64,000 nt of DNA from Lantana camara (GCA_037501455.1 CM074858.1:98676001-98740000); one strand, 5' to 3'. Positions 24,601-38,237 are shown, counted from the stretch's first letter. The notes: a model not told the origin generated them from the letters alone. Translations and numbers: made by a program.

Positions 24601-27022
24601 ATGTCGAGATATATTTACGGTCCAGAAGAAGGAGATTTACTGTATTTACAGGATTGGCATCATTCGGAATATGTGCTTAATGGTCATCTTGATCTGATTG
24701 TAACCCCAAGACACAATAACACAACTGGATTTAGCCACGATCCGGACGACGATGGTTATGTACACTTAAATGCTGACATCATTGGCATCTTGTATGACAT
24801 GGGGTTTTATGGAGTTTTTTGTTGTGGATACATACAGAGCGATGCACACTTAATCACTGCATTATTGGAAAGATGGCGTATGGAGACGCATACATTCCAC
24901 CTTCCTATAGGCGAAGCCACCATTACCTTTGAGGATGTGGCTGTACTGTGGGGGCTTCCAATTCGTGGTGATCCAATAATTGGGATAGATGCATCTCCAC
25001 AACCATATCAGTCTTGGAGGGATTGTTGTGGAGATATGTTAGGATTTTTGCCACGCGGTGAAGATCTCACTGGATCACGCATTAAAATGATAGCCTTAAG
25101 AAGGCACATAGTAGAGGATCCGCTCGACGAAGATAGCCTTGAGGAGGAGATAATGCAACACGCTAGATGTGCAGCCTTACTGCTTATGGGTGCATACATG
25201 TTCCCGGACACTGGTGGGAATAAGGTCTCTCTGATATATCTAAGACATATGCGTACAGTTGAGCAATGTCGAAGTTGTAGTTAGGGGAGTGCTGTATTGG
25301 CGTTTTTGTATCGTGAATTATGTGGAGCGAGCAACAGCTGCAACCATAATCAGAATATCGGTGGAGCATTGCAACTCTTACAAGTAATTTTTCATTATTA
25401 AAATTTTTCTTTAGTTAATATATTGGTCATAAGTTTTTTTTTTTTTTTTTTTTTTTTTGGAATTATGCTTGGTCTAATAATTATTTAGAATCATTTTACA
25501 GATGTGGGCATGGACACGGATCTCTTCCATCAGGCCTAGCCGGGGAGAACAGCGAATGCCTTTTAGTGTAAAAGAACTTTCAAATGGTCGAGTACTCCCA
25601 GTCCCGCCTCATGGTGCCAGGTTATATTATATCACCTATTTCGTTAATCCTCTATTTAATTTTCATTTACTGGGATAAATATTTACGTAAGTTTTTTTTT
25701 TTAAAATTATTGCTAGATGGACAACATATTTTTCGTGGACGCGTACCACGAGGAACAGTGTTAGGGTTTTCAGGTCTATACTTGATAACTTAACCCCATA
25801 TGAGGTACTTCAATTGTGTAGTTTTGTATTTCAGTTTAAGTTTATTATATTGTGAAAATTATATTTGACATTATCTTCATTGATCTGCAGTTTCAATGGA
25901 GGCCGTACGATATGATGTGGCCAGAAGTACACAATTTGCAGGCAGAATGTGCTCCGGAATTATGGCGCTGCCCGTGTCCCCTAATTCACTACAGCATTGT
26001 AGAAGAGATGCATCTTGAGCGGGTTACACGACAGTTCGGCATCGTTCAGGTTATTCCGCCTTATCCTCAGCCTCCACGCGAACGGAGACAAATGTTGCAC
26101 GGATTGACTCGCAAAGGATATGCCAATAAAGACTGGAGCGAAGAACACGTTGTTCAAATTGAAAGGTGGTTTAGGATGCATGAACATCAAATTGAAGGAG
26201 AGCCAGTGAGCTCGAGAGGTGACGTTGCAGAAGGGTACAACGATTGGTATAAAAAGAAAACGCGCAAATTCATTTCGCCTGCACCAAGGACACACGGGGA
26301 TGGATACAGACCCCCCGATCAAGCAGCATGGAATGTCGTGGTATGACAAAATTAAATATAGTTAGAGTTAATGTATTTTATATTTTTGTTAGCTGAATTC
26401 TTTTTATTTTATCTTATTACAGAATACTGGGATGGCACAAATCATGGACGACTATATTCAATGCAAAGAATACACTGATCCAAATCGAATGGAGAGGTTT
26501 TTCGATGATCATCGAGAAATGCTCCGTGCACTGTAGGATGTTGGCAGAGGCCATGTAAACCCAGAAGCAGTCAACGAGCAACTTAGAAGTCGTAGGGGTT
26601 CAAGAAGTAGGCGGCGAGCCAGGAGCCCGGAGCAAGCTAATCGTAGTTCAAGTCAGCACAGTCATCCTGGCCATATACCTTCTCCTACTCCATCGTTTGA
26701 CCAATGGGACAACAACCCTCATGCATCCTACGCTACATTCGTGCACCCGACCGCTAGTGGAACGGGGACATCAGCCCACCCTCATTACACACCATACACT
26801 CCGTATTTTTCATCATCTGACAGTGGTGCTAGTACTGCTCAAGTGATATCATTCAACCAACCAACTTTTCAGTATCGACCTCAGTTCGGAGCATCTCCAG
26901 TCCCATTCTCTTTACCGGATTCTGAAGAAGTCGCTGTGAGACCTCCACGTCGGAGGAGTGACAGAGTCCCGCGGGCACGAGGTTGTGGGACCGGAGGTCA
27001 TTTAGGACAGCACGGGCATTAG
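24601..27022 (+). pseudogene. Plant mobile domain (PMD, MAIN-like) gene of the MULE, broken
   Basis: Predicted exons are 24601-25383, 25502-25620, 25717-25804, 25891-26340 and 26423-27022, each with GT-AG borders that keep the frame. The first has the PMD core, with LLERWRMETHTFHLP and GEATITFEDVAVLWGLPIRG at about residues 90-120. Exon 4 carries FQWRPYD and a Trp/Pro-rich end of the domain. The last exon is Ser/Pro/Arg-rich and disordered. PMD proteins occur both as host silencing factors (MAIN, MAIL1) and as passengers of transposons. Two in-frame stops break it: TAG at 25282-25284 where the family has Trp, and TAG at 26534-26536, probably a former Gln. Confidence 0.8.
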
Positions 27023-27111
27023 TAGTTTTACTTAACATATCTCTAAATATGTGAAAGCGGCTTTTGAATCGGATTAGTAGTTTTATATTTTCAAACCTAC
27101 CCTAAACTCTT

Positions 27112-27152
<41 letters not shown>

Positions 27153-27371
27153 ATTATATGTATATACAAACACACGTGTACATATGTAATATATGGTATA
27201 CTTTACATAATATATAATAGATAAGTACATATTACATACTCTTATTATATATTATATAGTTTATATATGTATTATATGTATATACAAGCATACGTGTACA
27301 TATTATATACTCATACTATATATACATATTATATGTATATACAAACACACGTATACGTATGTAATATATGT

Positions 27372-27410
<39 letters not shown>

Positions 27411-27815
27411 AAGTTATATATATAAAATGTTTTATTTGAAATGTACTATGCTGCATCTCCATTATTCACTGCAAAGGTTAATTGTTGGATGTGACAGGAG
27501 CCATGCATTATTGTGAACACCGCAGCATTTCTTTGTGCTTATCATGCAGGAGCCATGCATTATTGTCAATACTGTAGCATAAGTCCTCTATTATTGTCAA
27601 TACTGTAACTTTAGCCTTCCATTATTGTCAATACTGTAACTTTAGCCTTCATTATTGTCCGGACTATAGCCTTTTTTCCTTTCTATTTAAGCAGGGGTAA
27701 ATCATTCTGTTGCATTCAACCCAACCCTTCCAAACCAAACCTTATGAGCATTGCTTCCATCCCAGACGCACATTGAATCTCTTACCACATATTTTGTTAG
27801 GTTCCCTCATCTGTA
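27023..27815 (+). promoter_or_regulatory. Spacer between the MULE genes: microsatellites, short tandem repeats, likely transposase promoter
   Basis: TA dinucleotide runs occur at about 27115-27150 and 27380-27410. A phrase TATATACAA.CA.ACGTGTACATAT recurs three times between 27160 and 27365. From 27495 to 27665 a roughly 30-bp unit (CATTATTGTCAATACTGTA) repeats four to five times with drift. A TATA-like CTATTTAAG near 27684 precedes the transposase ATG at 27816. No gene is seen here. Confidence 0.5.
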
Positions 27816-28231
27816 ATGGATACGATTGAGCTAGCTATTTTCTATGGAGGAAATTATACCCTGTCCAACCACTGTGTTTCATATGATCTACCACCAGTAG
27901 CTACAACGAGAATTTCACGATCACTCTCGTTTGATGGGCTACTGGAGCATGTTTATGCCGTAATTGGCTTGAATCGAAATGAGTACACCATTCAATTGTT
28001 CTCGCCGTTCAACCTCTCTACTTTTCCAATGCCACTGCAAACAATCATTGAAATAGGGGATGATCGAATATTGGGTTGTTACATGAATCCGGCGGCCCAT
28101 CTAGAATCTTTTAAGGTTTTTGTAGTTGTTGACCCCATCCACACACAACAATCCTTTGATGTTCATTGGAACGAAGACATGCAAAACTATATGGATTTGC
28201 TAAGCCTGGATATGTCTTCTGTCACCGGTGG

Positions 28232-30884
28232 TGTAGCACCCACACGTAGGGCCACATCCCCCGCACCATAATCCGAACCCAAATACGAAATGGAATGTCC
28301 GCACCCGAATCCGAATCATAGCGAACGGGAGACCAAACACACACTCTAGGCTAGGCGGAGCTAAACCAAACAGAATCAGAGTATGCGGAAGCGAAAGATA
28401 AAAGCATCAAGCAAAGTCGTCACGCATATATATATATAGGTACCAACCCACACCTATCCATATAGTATTTACATATAAGTACCAACCCATTTCTGTACAA
28501 AAGCCATCACGGCTCGATCAAAATAATAAGTAAGTATATACAAACCATAGCTGCACAACTACAAAATAATAAAGTGCAGGTATGTAAATGCACCTAACGA
28601 GACCTAGACTGACAAGTGCATAAAGAAGACACACTTCTCCGCCTAGCTCACGCTCCCAAAACCTGCAACTAAATGAGTAAACGAGGGTCAGTCAACTGAC
28701 TGAGTGAGGGGGCTAACGCACACCCACACCCTATATATATATAAAGCAGAGCACAAAGCAAAGGGTGGAATTATGAACCGGAATAGGTTTTGCAAACTAA
28801 AGCTTTCCAAAACAAATACATATACGTTAAAACATTTCATAAACACTATCCCGATTCATACTTCCTGACATATCACAACATAACATAATGCTCGGCGAGA
28901 ACGAGCTTCCGACCTTTACTCCTCAGAACAAACAAAACGGAAATCATACATATCAACCTCTACACCAATGATGGAAGAGACACCGGCGGCCCTAACCATC
29001 CACACATATACAGACTCACGAGGGGTAGCGAACCCACATCGTGCCCTCCCTGATTTTTACGCCGAAGGCATCGAAGTACCACACCTTCCCAAACTTCCAG
29101 GGGTCGCGTGTGATATATCGGATGGAGACTACGCACAGGCCGAACCTCGACGGCCCGAACCGTCCCGAGGGTTCCTTACCCGTAGCTCCTTGGATCCACA
29201 AACACAAATCATATCATATGCCAAATCTTTCATGGCGATCTCGCTAACAGAATTGTAAAGCCTTTTCCAAAACATAGCTTACATAGGCTTATTTAATATT
29301 TTTCCCAAAACAAAGTTGTTCACAAGATCATAAACATATTCTAATCAACACATACATATCTATATATATAATATATAGTCACATGCACGGCCTGAAAACA
29401 TCACATAAGGCTTTAGGTCGCTTAGCTAATAAAATTCCTAAACCTCACCTTGTGCGTGATCAAAAAGCGAGCAGACGTGAACAACCTACGCCTCGGGCTC
29501 GTCAACTGGAACCTCCTCTGAAAAGAAAACACGAAAGCCCAAGACTTAGACTCTATATGAACCAAATAGGACGCTCGGCAAAATGCATGAGTCATGTTCA
29601 CATATAAAATGTCTCAATTAAGTCATATAATTCCCAATTTATAGCACACATACTTATTTACAATTTATTAAGCAATAAAACCCGAGTTAGAACATTTAAC
29701 ATGCGAAAGAAAAGCAATCAAAGTCATATAATTGCATAATTAAGGCAAAGAGAAAAAGTGGCAAAATCCATCCCCATGGATTTTTCCAAAGGGAAAAATC
29801 CACCCTCATAGATTTTTCCAAACCTACTGCCTCAAATCCACCCCCGCGGATTTTTCCGAAAGGAAAAATCCACCCCTGTGGATTTGATCCAGTAGCACAA
29901 AGGAAGGTTTCGGCTATGGGAACGGCCGTTCCCGTTCCCATTACAAACTGGGAACGGTCGTTCCCACTCTCGGCAGGAACAATAAAATGGCCTGGGAACG
30001 GTCGTTCCCAGTTTGAAACTGGGGTGGGAACGGCCGTTCCGGCCTGGTTCGAAATGCTGGAGCAGAGTTCCATTTTACAGAAACAGGGGAAGCTCATTTT
30101 GGTGCCAAAAATGGCCAAAATCCAATCCTTAAAGTTGCCACAACTTCTCCAAATGCACACATAATTCAAATAAATCATGCTTGACAAGTTGACACTCAAA
30201 TAACGCAAGAAAACGGAATTAAAAGGCATGATCAAAGGAATGAAAAATTCAAGCTAAAATTATGATCATCAATAAATGCTCAACTAACCATGGATTTAAT
30301 GCAATAAACACAACACATACAACATATACAACTCATATAAGAAGCTAGGAATCAAACACATCAAGCAAAGAGCAAGCATCCAAGTTTTTAACTAAACCCT
30401 TACTATTCACGTAGGGAAGCAAAGGCATATAAAACTCACTCCAAACTCAGAAATTAAACCATAGAAATGACGAGCACGACGAGGGGATTCCGAAACATAC
30501 TCAAGTTCGAGAAAAGGCGAAGAAACGAGGAAGATCTTGGCTTGGGAAGATTTGGATGATCACTTGGGGTTTTGGCTCTTGCTCAAGAGTTGCTGCTATT
30601 GTTTCACGTGAAATGAAGAAGGAAAGAATGGTTCAGCCTTTAAGGCTGGACCGGTTGGTTCACGGGTTCGGTTCAAGGTTCCCGGTTCAAGTTGGTTCGG
30701 TTCAACAAATACAGGTTCAAATAAGGCCAACTCAATTAAAACAAATAAATCACATACAACATTAATTTAAATAAATTCATATAAGTTCAAATAATTTTAA
30801 ATAAGTCATATACAATTAATCCAAAACGCAATTAATATTAAATCACATAATTTACCTGTACCGACTGTGAGTCGGGGTGTTACA
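28232..30884 (-). repeat. 3' LTR of the chromovirus
   Basis: It begins TGTAGCACCC and ends GGGGTGTTACA on the plus strand. It contains a cluster of short palindromes (29918-30040) and GGAAAAATCCACCC repeats (29765-29880). It retains about 30 bp near 29830-29865 that are missing from the other LTR. Short open frames here are not genes. Confidence 0.93.
29918..30040. repeat. Cluster of GGAACGG palindromes in the chromovirus LTR
   Basis: Four copies of GGGAACGGYCGTTCCC lie at 29918-29933, 29950-29965, 29994-30009 and 30026-30040. The first is a perfect 16-bp palindrome. A second dyad, CCAGTTTGAAACTGG, lies at about 30009-30023. The cluster is preserved in the other LTR at about 37271-37394. Confidence 0.85.
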
Positions 30885-33800
30885 ACCTCCCCCCCTTCGG
30901 AGAACCTGGTCCCCAGGTTAACTGTCTGACCTGAGAACAATTCTGGGTACAACTGTCTCATCTTCTCCTCAGTCTCCCAAGTAGACTCTTCAGACTTCTG
31001 ATCTCTCCAAAGAACTCGGACCAAGGGAATCTGTTTATTCCTCAACACTTGTATCTTCCGGTCTTGAATCTCAACCGGATGTCTTACTATTGTCAAATCC
31101 GTCTCAAGTTGTACCTCTTCCACAGGGAGAATAGTTGATTCTTCGGGATAATATTTCCTGAGCTGCGAAACATGAAACACATTATGTATCCCGGTCAATC
31201 TAGGCGGTAGGTCCAACCTATACGCCACTTCTCCAATTCTCTCAAGGATTTCAAAAGGTCCAAGGTATCTTGGGTTAAGCTTCCCACCTCGACCTATTCG
31301 AGAAAATCCCTTTCTCGGAGATGCTTTCAAGAAAACCTTATCTCCGACTTCAAACTCAAGGGGTCTTCTCCTCTTATCCGCATAGCTCTTCTGACGGTCC
31401 TGAGCTGCCTTCATTCTCTGCTGAATCAACTTAACCTTGGCAGTGGTCTTATCCAATCTCTCCCGAGGTGTTTCTCTTTCGAGCTTGTTCTCCTCTGTCC
31501 ACCGCCAATCTTCCATATCCCAAAATAGAGGCGATCTACACTTCCTTCCATAAAGTGCCTCGTAGGGAGCCATACCAATAGAAGTCTGAAAACTGTTGTT
31601 ATAGGCAAACTCAACCAGAGCTAAATGCTTATCCCACTTTTCCTTAAAATCCAAAGCACACGCTCTCAATAAATCCTCCAAATACTTAATCAGTCTCTCT
31701 GACTGTCCATCTGTCTGAGGATGAAAAGCGGTGCTGAAATTAAGCCTCGTACCCAACCTACTCTGAAGATCCTGCCAAAACTTAGCTGTGAACCTCGGGT
31801 CACGATCTGAAACAATGCTAGCAGGCACCCCATGAAGTCTCACAATCTCGTTACAATACAATTCTGCCAACTTCGGAGTCTTGTAAGACATTTTCACCTT
31901 GAGAAAATGAGCTGACTTGGTCAATCGGTCGACTATCACCCAAATTCCATCATAACCTCCTCTTGATCTCGGCAAGCCGGACACGAAGTCCATAGTCACT
32001 TGCTCCTACTTCCATTCAGGAATCGGAAGTGGTTGGAGAGTTCCTCCCGGTTTCTGGTGTTCTGCCTTCACCACTTGGCATGTGAGACACCGCTTCACAA
32101 AGTTCGCGACATCTCTCTTCATGCCATTCCACCAGAAGTATTCCTTTAAATCTCGGTACATCTTCGTACCACCGGGGTGAATGGAATATCCCGAACGGTG
32201 TCCTTCCTCAAGTATTAACCTCTTGAGGTCTTCTGGGACACAAACCCTGGTCTTGAACCTGAACAAACCGGAATCATCAAACCCAAACTTCGTCTCGGGG
32301 TCTATCCTAGACTGAACCACTAATCTCTGAACCTCTGTATCCGAAGCTTGAGAATCCAACAACCTCTGTTTCAAATCCGGCTGAACTGAGATGTTAGCTA
32401 ACCGAGCCACTGAGACCATAACCGTCGAATCCTGTCCTGAAGACCCTGCACTCAAACCTGAAACACTTGCTTTCCTGCTCAAAGCATCTGCCACGACATT
32501 AGCCTTGCCCGGATGATACTGAATCGTGCAGTCATAATCCTCTAAGAATTCCATCCAACGCCTCTGTCTATTATTCAGCTCCTTCTGAGTGAAAAGATAC
32601 TTGAGGCTCTTATGATCCGTGAATATCTCAAAAGTCGTCCCATAGAGGTAATGACGCCACTTCCTCAAAGCAAATACAACCGCTGCAAGCTCAAGATCAT
32701 GAGTGGGATAATTCTTCTCGTGTTCCTTCAACTTTCTAGAAGCATAGGCCACCACTCGACCATTTTGCATCAATACACATCCGAGTCCTTCCTTAGAAGC
32801 ATCTGCAAAAACTGAATAGCCCTCGGATCCCTCGGGTAGGGTAAGAACTGGTGCTGAAGTTAATCTTTCCTTCAAAGCTTGGAAACTTCTCTCGCACCCA
32901 TCATCCCACTCATACTTCACCTCCTTTTTGGTTAATCGAGTCAACGGGCAAGCAATCTTGGAGAAGTCCTTCACAAATCTCCTATAATAACCCGCTAACC
33001 CGAGAAAACTTCTTATCTCGGAGGCATTCTTCGGTCTTTCCCACTGAACCACGGTCTCAATCTTGGAAGGATCAACTTCAATCCCTTCACCTGAAATTAT
33101 ATGACCCAGAAAAGCCACTCTGTCGAGCCAGAACTCGCACTTGCTAAATTTGGCATAAAGCTTGTGCTCTCTAAGGGTCTCCAAAACAATCCTAAGATGC
33201 TTTGCGTGCTCTTCTGCAGACTTAGAATACACTAAGATGTCGTCTATGAAAATCACCACGAACTTGTCAAGATACTGTCTAAACACTCGGTGCATCATAT
33301 CCATGAACACGGCTGGAGCATTAGTTAACCCAAACGGCATCACTACAAACTCAAAGTGTCCATAACGGGTATTGAACGCAATCTTAGAGATATCCTCTTC
33401 CCGGATACGAAGTTGGTAATACCCTTGCCTCAAATCTAACTTAGAGTACACCTGCGACCCTTGCAAGATATCAAACAACTCTTCGATATGAGGTAAAGGA
33501 TACTTATTCTTCACTGTCATCCGGTTCAACTCGCGGTAATCTATACACATCCTCAAAGTCCCATCCTTCTTCTTCACAAATAACACGGGAGCACCCCACG
33601 GGGATGTACTCGGACGGATGTAACCGCAAGTCAAAAGCTCATCCAGCTGAGTTTTCAACTCCTTTAACTCAGCAGGAGCCATCCGATATGGTGTCTTAGA
33701 GAAAGGCTCAGCTCCAGGATAAAGGTCGACCACAAACTCGATGTCCCTATCAGGTGGCAAAGAACCCAAATTCTCAGGGAATACATCGGGAAACTCACTC

Positions 33801-35374
33801 ACGACCTCTGTCTCCTCAAGTTTGGCCTGATCCTTCGGTTTATTCAGAAGGTAAGCCACAAAACCTGTCGCGCCGTCCCGAAGGAGCTTACTTGCTTCCA
33901 TAAAAGACACAAACGGGCTGGACTTCAACCTCTCACCCGTAAAGACCACGGACCCCAAAGACACTTTCTTCTCATGACAATCCAACTGAGCTCGGTATCT
34001 GAAGAGAAAGTCCATGCCAAGGATAACCTCATACTTCTTCAACGGTAGAACTATCAGATCTGCAGGGAAAACTCGGCCCTCAAACACCACCGGACACTCC
34101 CTAAACACCCTGTCAGCTTCCAAAGATCCTCCCAAAGGAGTATTCACCACATACACATGCGCAGATAATTCATCAAGTAAAGGCAAAGAAGCAACAATAT
34201 CCCGGGAAATAAATGAATGCGTAGCCCCGGGATCAAATAATGCATGTAGTGATATGCCATGAATGTTTATTGTACCTTCTATCACTGCAGTTGGGTCGAC
34301 ATCAGCAGCTTCCTCCTCTCCCTCCAAAGCAAATACGCGAGCCTGCACAACCGGCCTCCTATTCGGGCAAGCATCAATCAAGTGATCAGAAGACCCACAC
34401 GCGTAGCATTTACCCAGAAGCTTCCAACACCGCTCCACCGGATGTCTCCCCTGACAATGAGCACAAACGGGTGGTCCCTGAGCTGGAGCCGGTCGAGCGG
34501 GAATAGCAGGAGGTGCTACGGGACCGGTAGTACGGGGCTTTTTGTTCCCTAAACCCTGGGGACGAAAAGCCGGTGAGACAGGAGCTCGTGGAGCATAAGA
34601 AACGGGCCTCTTACCCGATCCAGAAACTGATCCCGATCCTCGAGTAGAAGAGAAAGGTGGAGGCTTCAACCGAGCCATTTGGGCCTCAACTTGAATTGCC
34701 CTCTTTGTAACTTTGGCCCAAGTACTCACGTTAGTAGCTTGTAAAGCTTCTTGAATATCCCGGCGAAGTCCATGAAGAAACGCTCGGGCCTTATGATCAT
34801 CATGGTCGGTAATGTGAGCGGCATAAGGTGCTAGCCTCTCAAACTCCAAAATATAATCCTCCACCGTCCGGTTGCCTTGCCTCAAATTGGAGAACTCTTG
34901 GAGGCGACGTTCTTGTGCACTATGAGGGATATATTTCTCAGGGAATTCCTGCACAAACGTCTCCCAATTAAATTCCATCCCCATTCTCTCAAGCCTGGAC
35001 CTCACACTCCTAAGCCAAATAGCCGCTGGCCCTTGAATAATACGCCCGGTGCAAACAGCCTTGTCTTGAGAATTCCCCTGACAGATCTCCCAAATACCTC
35101 GAATCTCGGACAACCACTCTTCCGCCTTGATATCATCACCTCCATACCACTTTGGAGGATTGTTGTTCCGGAAGTCCCTATATACGGCGGAAATATCTTG
35201 TCCTTCACCCGGATTTGCATTACCCCTTTGATTTTGTTGGAGTTGATTGAGTAGGGCTTGGACAATATTCTCCGCATTCATAGGTGGTGGCGGAGGTGCA
35301 TTCTGTGGAGCCTGTGGAGCCGGCTCGTTCAAATCAGGTGTTCGTTCACGATTATTATGTCTCCTTGGAGGCAT
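30806..35374 (-). pseudogene. Chromovirus gag-pol polyprotein, one nonsense codon
   Basis: The start at 35374 ([14 protein letters not shown]) is chosen over an upstream extension because gag proteins of this group open with MPPRR-like residues. Order: gag, CCHC zinc knuckle ([14 protein letters not shown]), protease ([12 protein letters not shown]), reverse transcriptase ([21 protein letters not shown]), RNase H ([10 protein letters not shown]), integrase with HHCC and DDE core, GPY-like tail and chromodomain (about 30880-31100). A single TAG at 32006-32008 lies between PIPEWK and EQVTMDF, where relatives have Trp. It leaves 1122 codons upstream and about 400 downstream. The protease Asp-Ser-Gly is Asp-Pro-Gly. 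The frame runs 79 bases into the LTR before stopping. Confidence 0.92.
30885..30900 (-). other. Polypurine tract of the chromovirus
   Basis: On the minus strand this is a G-rich purine run (GAAGGGGGGGAGGT) directly before the 3' LTR, the usual start site of plus-strand DNA synthesis. Confidence 0.8.
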
Positions 35375-35595
35375 CCTGAAATTCATAGATTCAAGCAATA
35401 TAGATGCATGTACATTAGTGTATGAATATGTATACAACTTAAGAAAATAATCAAGTAAGCAAGTAATTACATCAGTCAAGTAATCACATATTCAAATCAT
35501 GTATGCACACTTACACACGATCACACAATCACGTTGTCCTAAGCCGTACGACCTAGACAGACCCACACGACACTAGAGCCCGGTTTTGCAACCGT

Positions 35596-35607
35596 GCTCT
35601 GATACCA
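35596..35607 (-). promoter_or_regulatory. Primer-binding site (tRNA-Met type) of the chromovirus
   Basis: TGGTATCAGAGC on the minus strand is the common plant initiator tRNA-Met primer site. It stands eight bases inside the 5' LTR. Confidence 0.9.
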
Positions 35608-35615
35608 CTTAAGGA

Positions 35616-38237
35616 TGTAGCACCCACACGTAGGGCCACATCCCCCGCACCATAATCCGAACCCGAATACGAAATGGAATGTCCGCACCTGAATCCGAAT
35701 CATAGCGAACGGGAGACCAAACACACACTCTAGGCTAGGCGGAGCTAAACCAAACAGAATCAGAGTATGCGGAAGCGAAAGATGAAAGCATCAAGCAAAG
35801 TCGTCACGCATATATATATATAGGTACCAACCCACACCTATCCATATAGTATTTACATATAAGTACCAACCCATTTCTGTACAAAAGCCATCACGGCTCG
35901 ATCAAAATAATAAGTAAGTATATACAAACCATAGCTGCACAACTACAAAATAATAAAGTGCAGGTATGTAAATGCACCTAACGAGACCTAGACTGACAAG
36001 TGCATAAAGAAGACACACTTTTCCGCCTAGCTCACGCTCCCAAAACCTGCAACTAAATGAGTAAACGAGGGTCAGTCAACTGACTGAGTGAGGGGGCTAA
36101 CGCATACCCACACCCTATATATATATAAAGCAGAGCACAAAGCAAAGGGTGGAATTATGAACCGGAATAGGTTTTGCAAACTAAAGCTTTCCAAAACAAA
36201 TACATATACGTTAAAACATTTCATAAACACTATCCCGATTCATACTTCCTGACATATCACAACATAACATAATGCTCGGCGAGAACGAGCTTCCGACCTT
36301 TACTCCTCAGAACAAACAAAACGGAAATCATACATATCAACCTCTACACCAATGATGGAAGAGACACCGGCGGCCCTAACCATCCACACATATACAGACT
36401 CACGAGGGGTAGCGAACCCACATCGTGCCCTCCCCGGTTTTTACGCCGAAGGCATCGAAGTACCACACCTCCCAAACTCCCAGGGGTCGCGTGTGATATA
36501 TCGGATGGAGACTACGCACAGGCCGAACCTCGACGGCCCGAACCGTCCCGAGGGTTCGTTACTCGTAGCTCCTTGGATCCACAAACACAAATCATATCAT
36601 ATGCCAAATCTTTCATGGCGATCTCGCTAACAGAATTGTAAAGCCTTTTCCAAAACATAGCTTACATAGGCTTATTTAATATTTTTCCCAAAACAAAGTT
36701 GTTCACAAGATCATAAACATATTCTAATCAACACATACATATCTATATATATAATATATAGTCACATGCACGGCCTGAAAACATCACATAAAGCTTTAGG
36801 TCGCTTAGCTAATAAAATTCCTAAACCTCACCTTGTGCGTGATCAAAAAGCGAGCAGACGTGAACAACCTATGCCTCGGGCTCGTCAACTGGAACCTCCT
36901 CTGAAAAGAAAACACGAAAGCCCAAGACTTAGACTCTATATGAACCAAATAGGACGCTCGGCAAAATGCATGAGTCATGTTCACATATAAAATGTCTCAA
37001 TTAAGTCATATAATTCCCAATTTATAGCACACATACTTATTTACAATTTATTAAGCAATAAAACCCGAGTTAGAACATTTAACATGCGAAAGAAAAGCAA
37101 TCAAAGTCATATAATTGCATAATTAAGGCAAAGAGAAAAAGTGGCAAAATCCACCCCCATGGATTTTTCCAAAGGGAAAAATCCACCCTCATGGATTTTT
37201 CCAAACCTACTGCCTCAAATCCACCCCCGCGTGGATTTGATCCAGTAGCACAAAGGAAGGTTTCGGCTATGGGAACGGCCGTTCCCGTTCCCAGTACAAA
37301 CTGGGAACGGTCGTTCCCACTCTCGGCAGGAACAATAAAATGGCCTGGGAACGGTCGTTCCCAGTTTGAAACTGGGGTGGGAACGGCCGTTCCGGCCTGG
37401 TTCGAAATGCTGGAGCAGAGTTCCATTTTACAGAAACAGGGGAAGCTCATTTTGGTGCCAAAAATGGCCAAAATCCAATCCTTAAAGTTGCCACAACTTC
37501 TCCAAATGCACACATAATTCAAATAAATCATGCTTGACAAGTTGACACTCAAATAACGCAAGAAAACGGAATTAAAAGGCATGATCAAAGGAATGAAAAA
37601 TTCAAGCTAAAATTATGATCATCAATAAATGCTCAACTAACCATGGATTTAATGCAATAAACACAACACATACAACATATACAACTCATATAAGAAGCTA
37701 GGAATCAAACACATCAAGCAAAGAGCAAGCATCCAAGTTTTTAACTAAACCCTTACTATTCACGTAGGGAAGCAAAGGCATATAAAACTCACTCCAAACT
37801 CAGAAATTAAACCATAGAAATGACGAGCACGACGAGGGGATTCCGAAACATACTCAAGTTCGAGAAAAGGCGAAGAAACGAGGAAGATCTTGGCTTGGGA
37901 AGATTTGGATGATCACTTGGGGTTTTGGCTCTTGCTCAAGAGTTGCTGCTATTGTTTCACGTGAAATGAAGAAGGAAAGAATGGTTCAGCCTTTAAGGCT
38001 GGACCGGTTGGTTCACGGGTTCGGTTCAAGGTTCCCGGTTCAAGTTGGTTCGGTTCAACAAATACAGGTTCAAATAAGGCCAACTCAATTAAAACAAATA
38101 AATCACATACAACATTAATTTAAATAAATTCATATAAGTTCAAATAATTTTAAATAAGTCATATACAATTAATCCAAAACGCAATTAATATTAAATCACA
38201 TAATTTACCTGTACCGACTGTGAGTCGGGGTGTTACA
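35616..38237 (-). repeat. 5' LTR of the chromovirus
   Basis: It is a direct copy of 28232-30884 with scattered transitions and one deletion of about 30 bp near 37225. As the 5' LTR of a minus-strand element it holds the promoter. The palindrome cluster is at about 37271-37394. Confidence 0.93.

Larger units (their letters stand above)
28232..38237 (-). mobile_element. Chromovirus (Ty3/gypsy, Tekay-like) inserted in the MULE transposase gene
   Basis: Two direct 2.6-kb LTRs (28232-30884 and 35616-38237) flank a minus-strand gag-pol. A perfect 5-bp target duplication GGTGG stands at 28227-28231 and 38238-38242. A tRNA-Met-type primer site lies inside the right LTR and a polypurine tract inside the left. 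The LTRs differ by roughly 15-20 substitutions and one indel of about 30 bp by eye, so the insertion is recent but clearly older than the Tat at 44153. The polyprotein has a chromodomain-like C-terminus, which with the long LTRs suggests the Tekay group. Confidence 0.93.

Noticed and set aside
29696..30235. 179-residue minus-strand frame and its partner at 37079-37588
   Set aside because: Both copies lie within the chromovirus LTRs and are made by the palindrome cluster; LTR sequence, not a gene.
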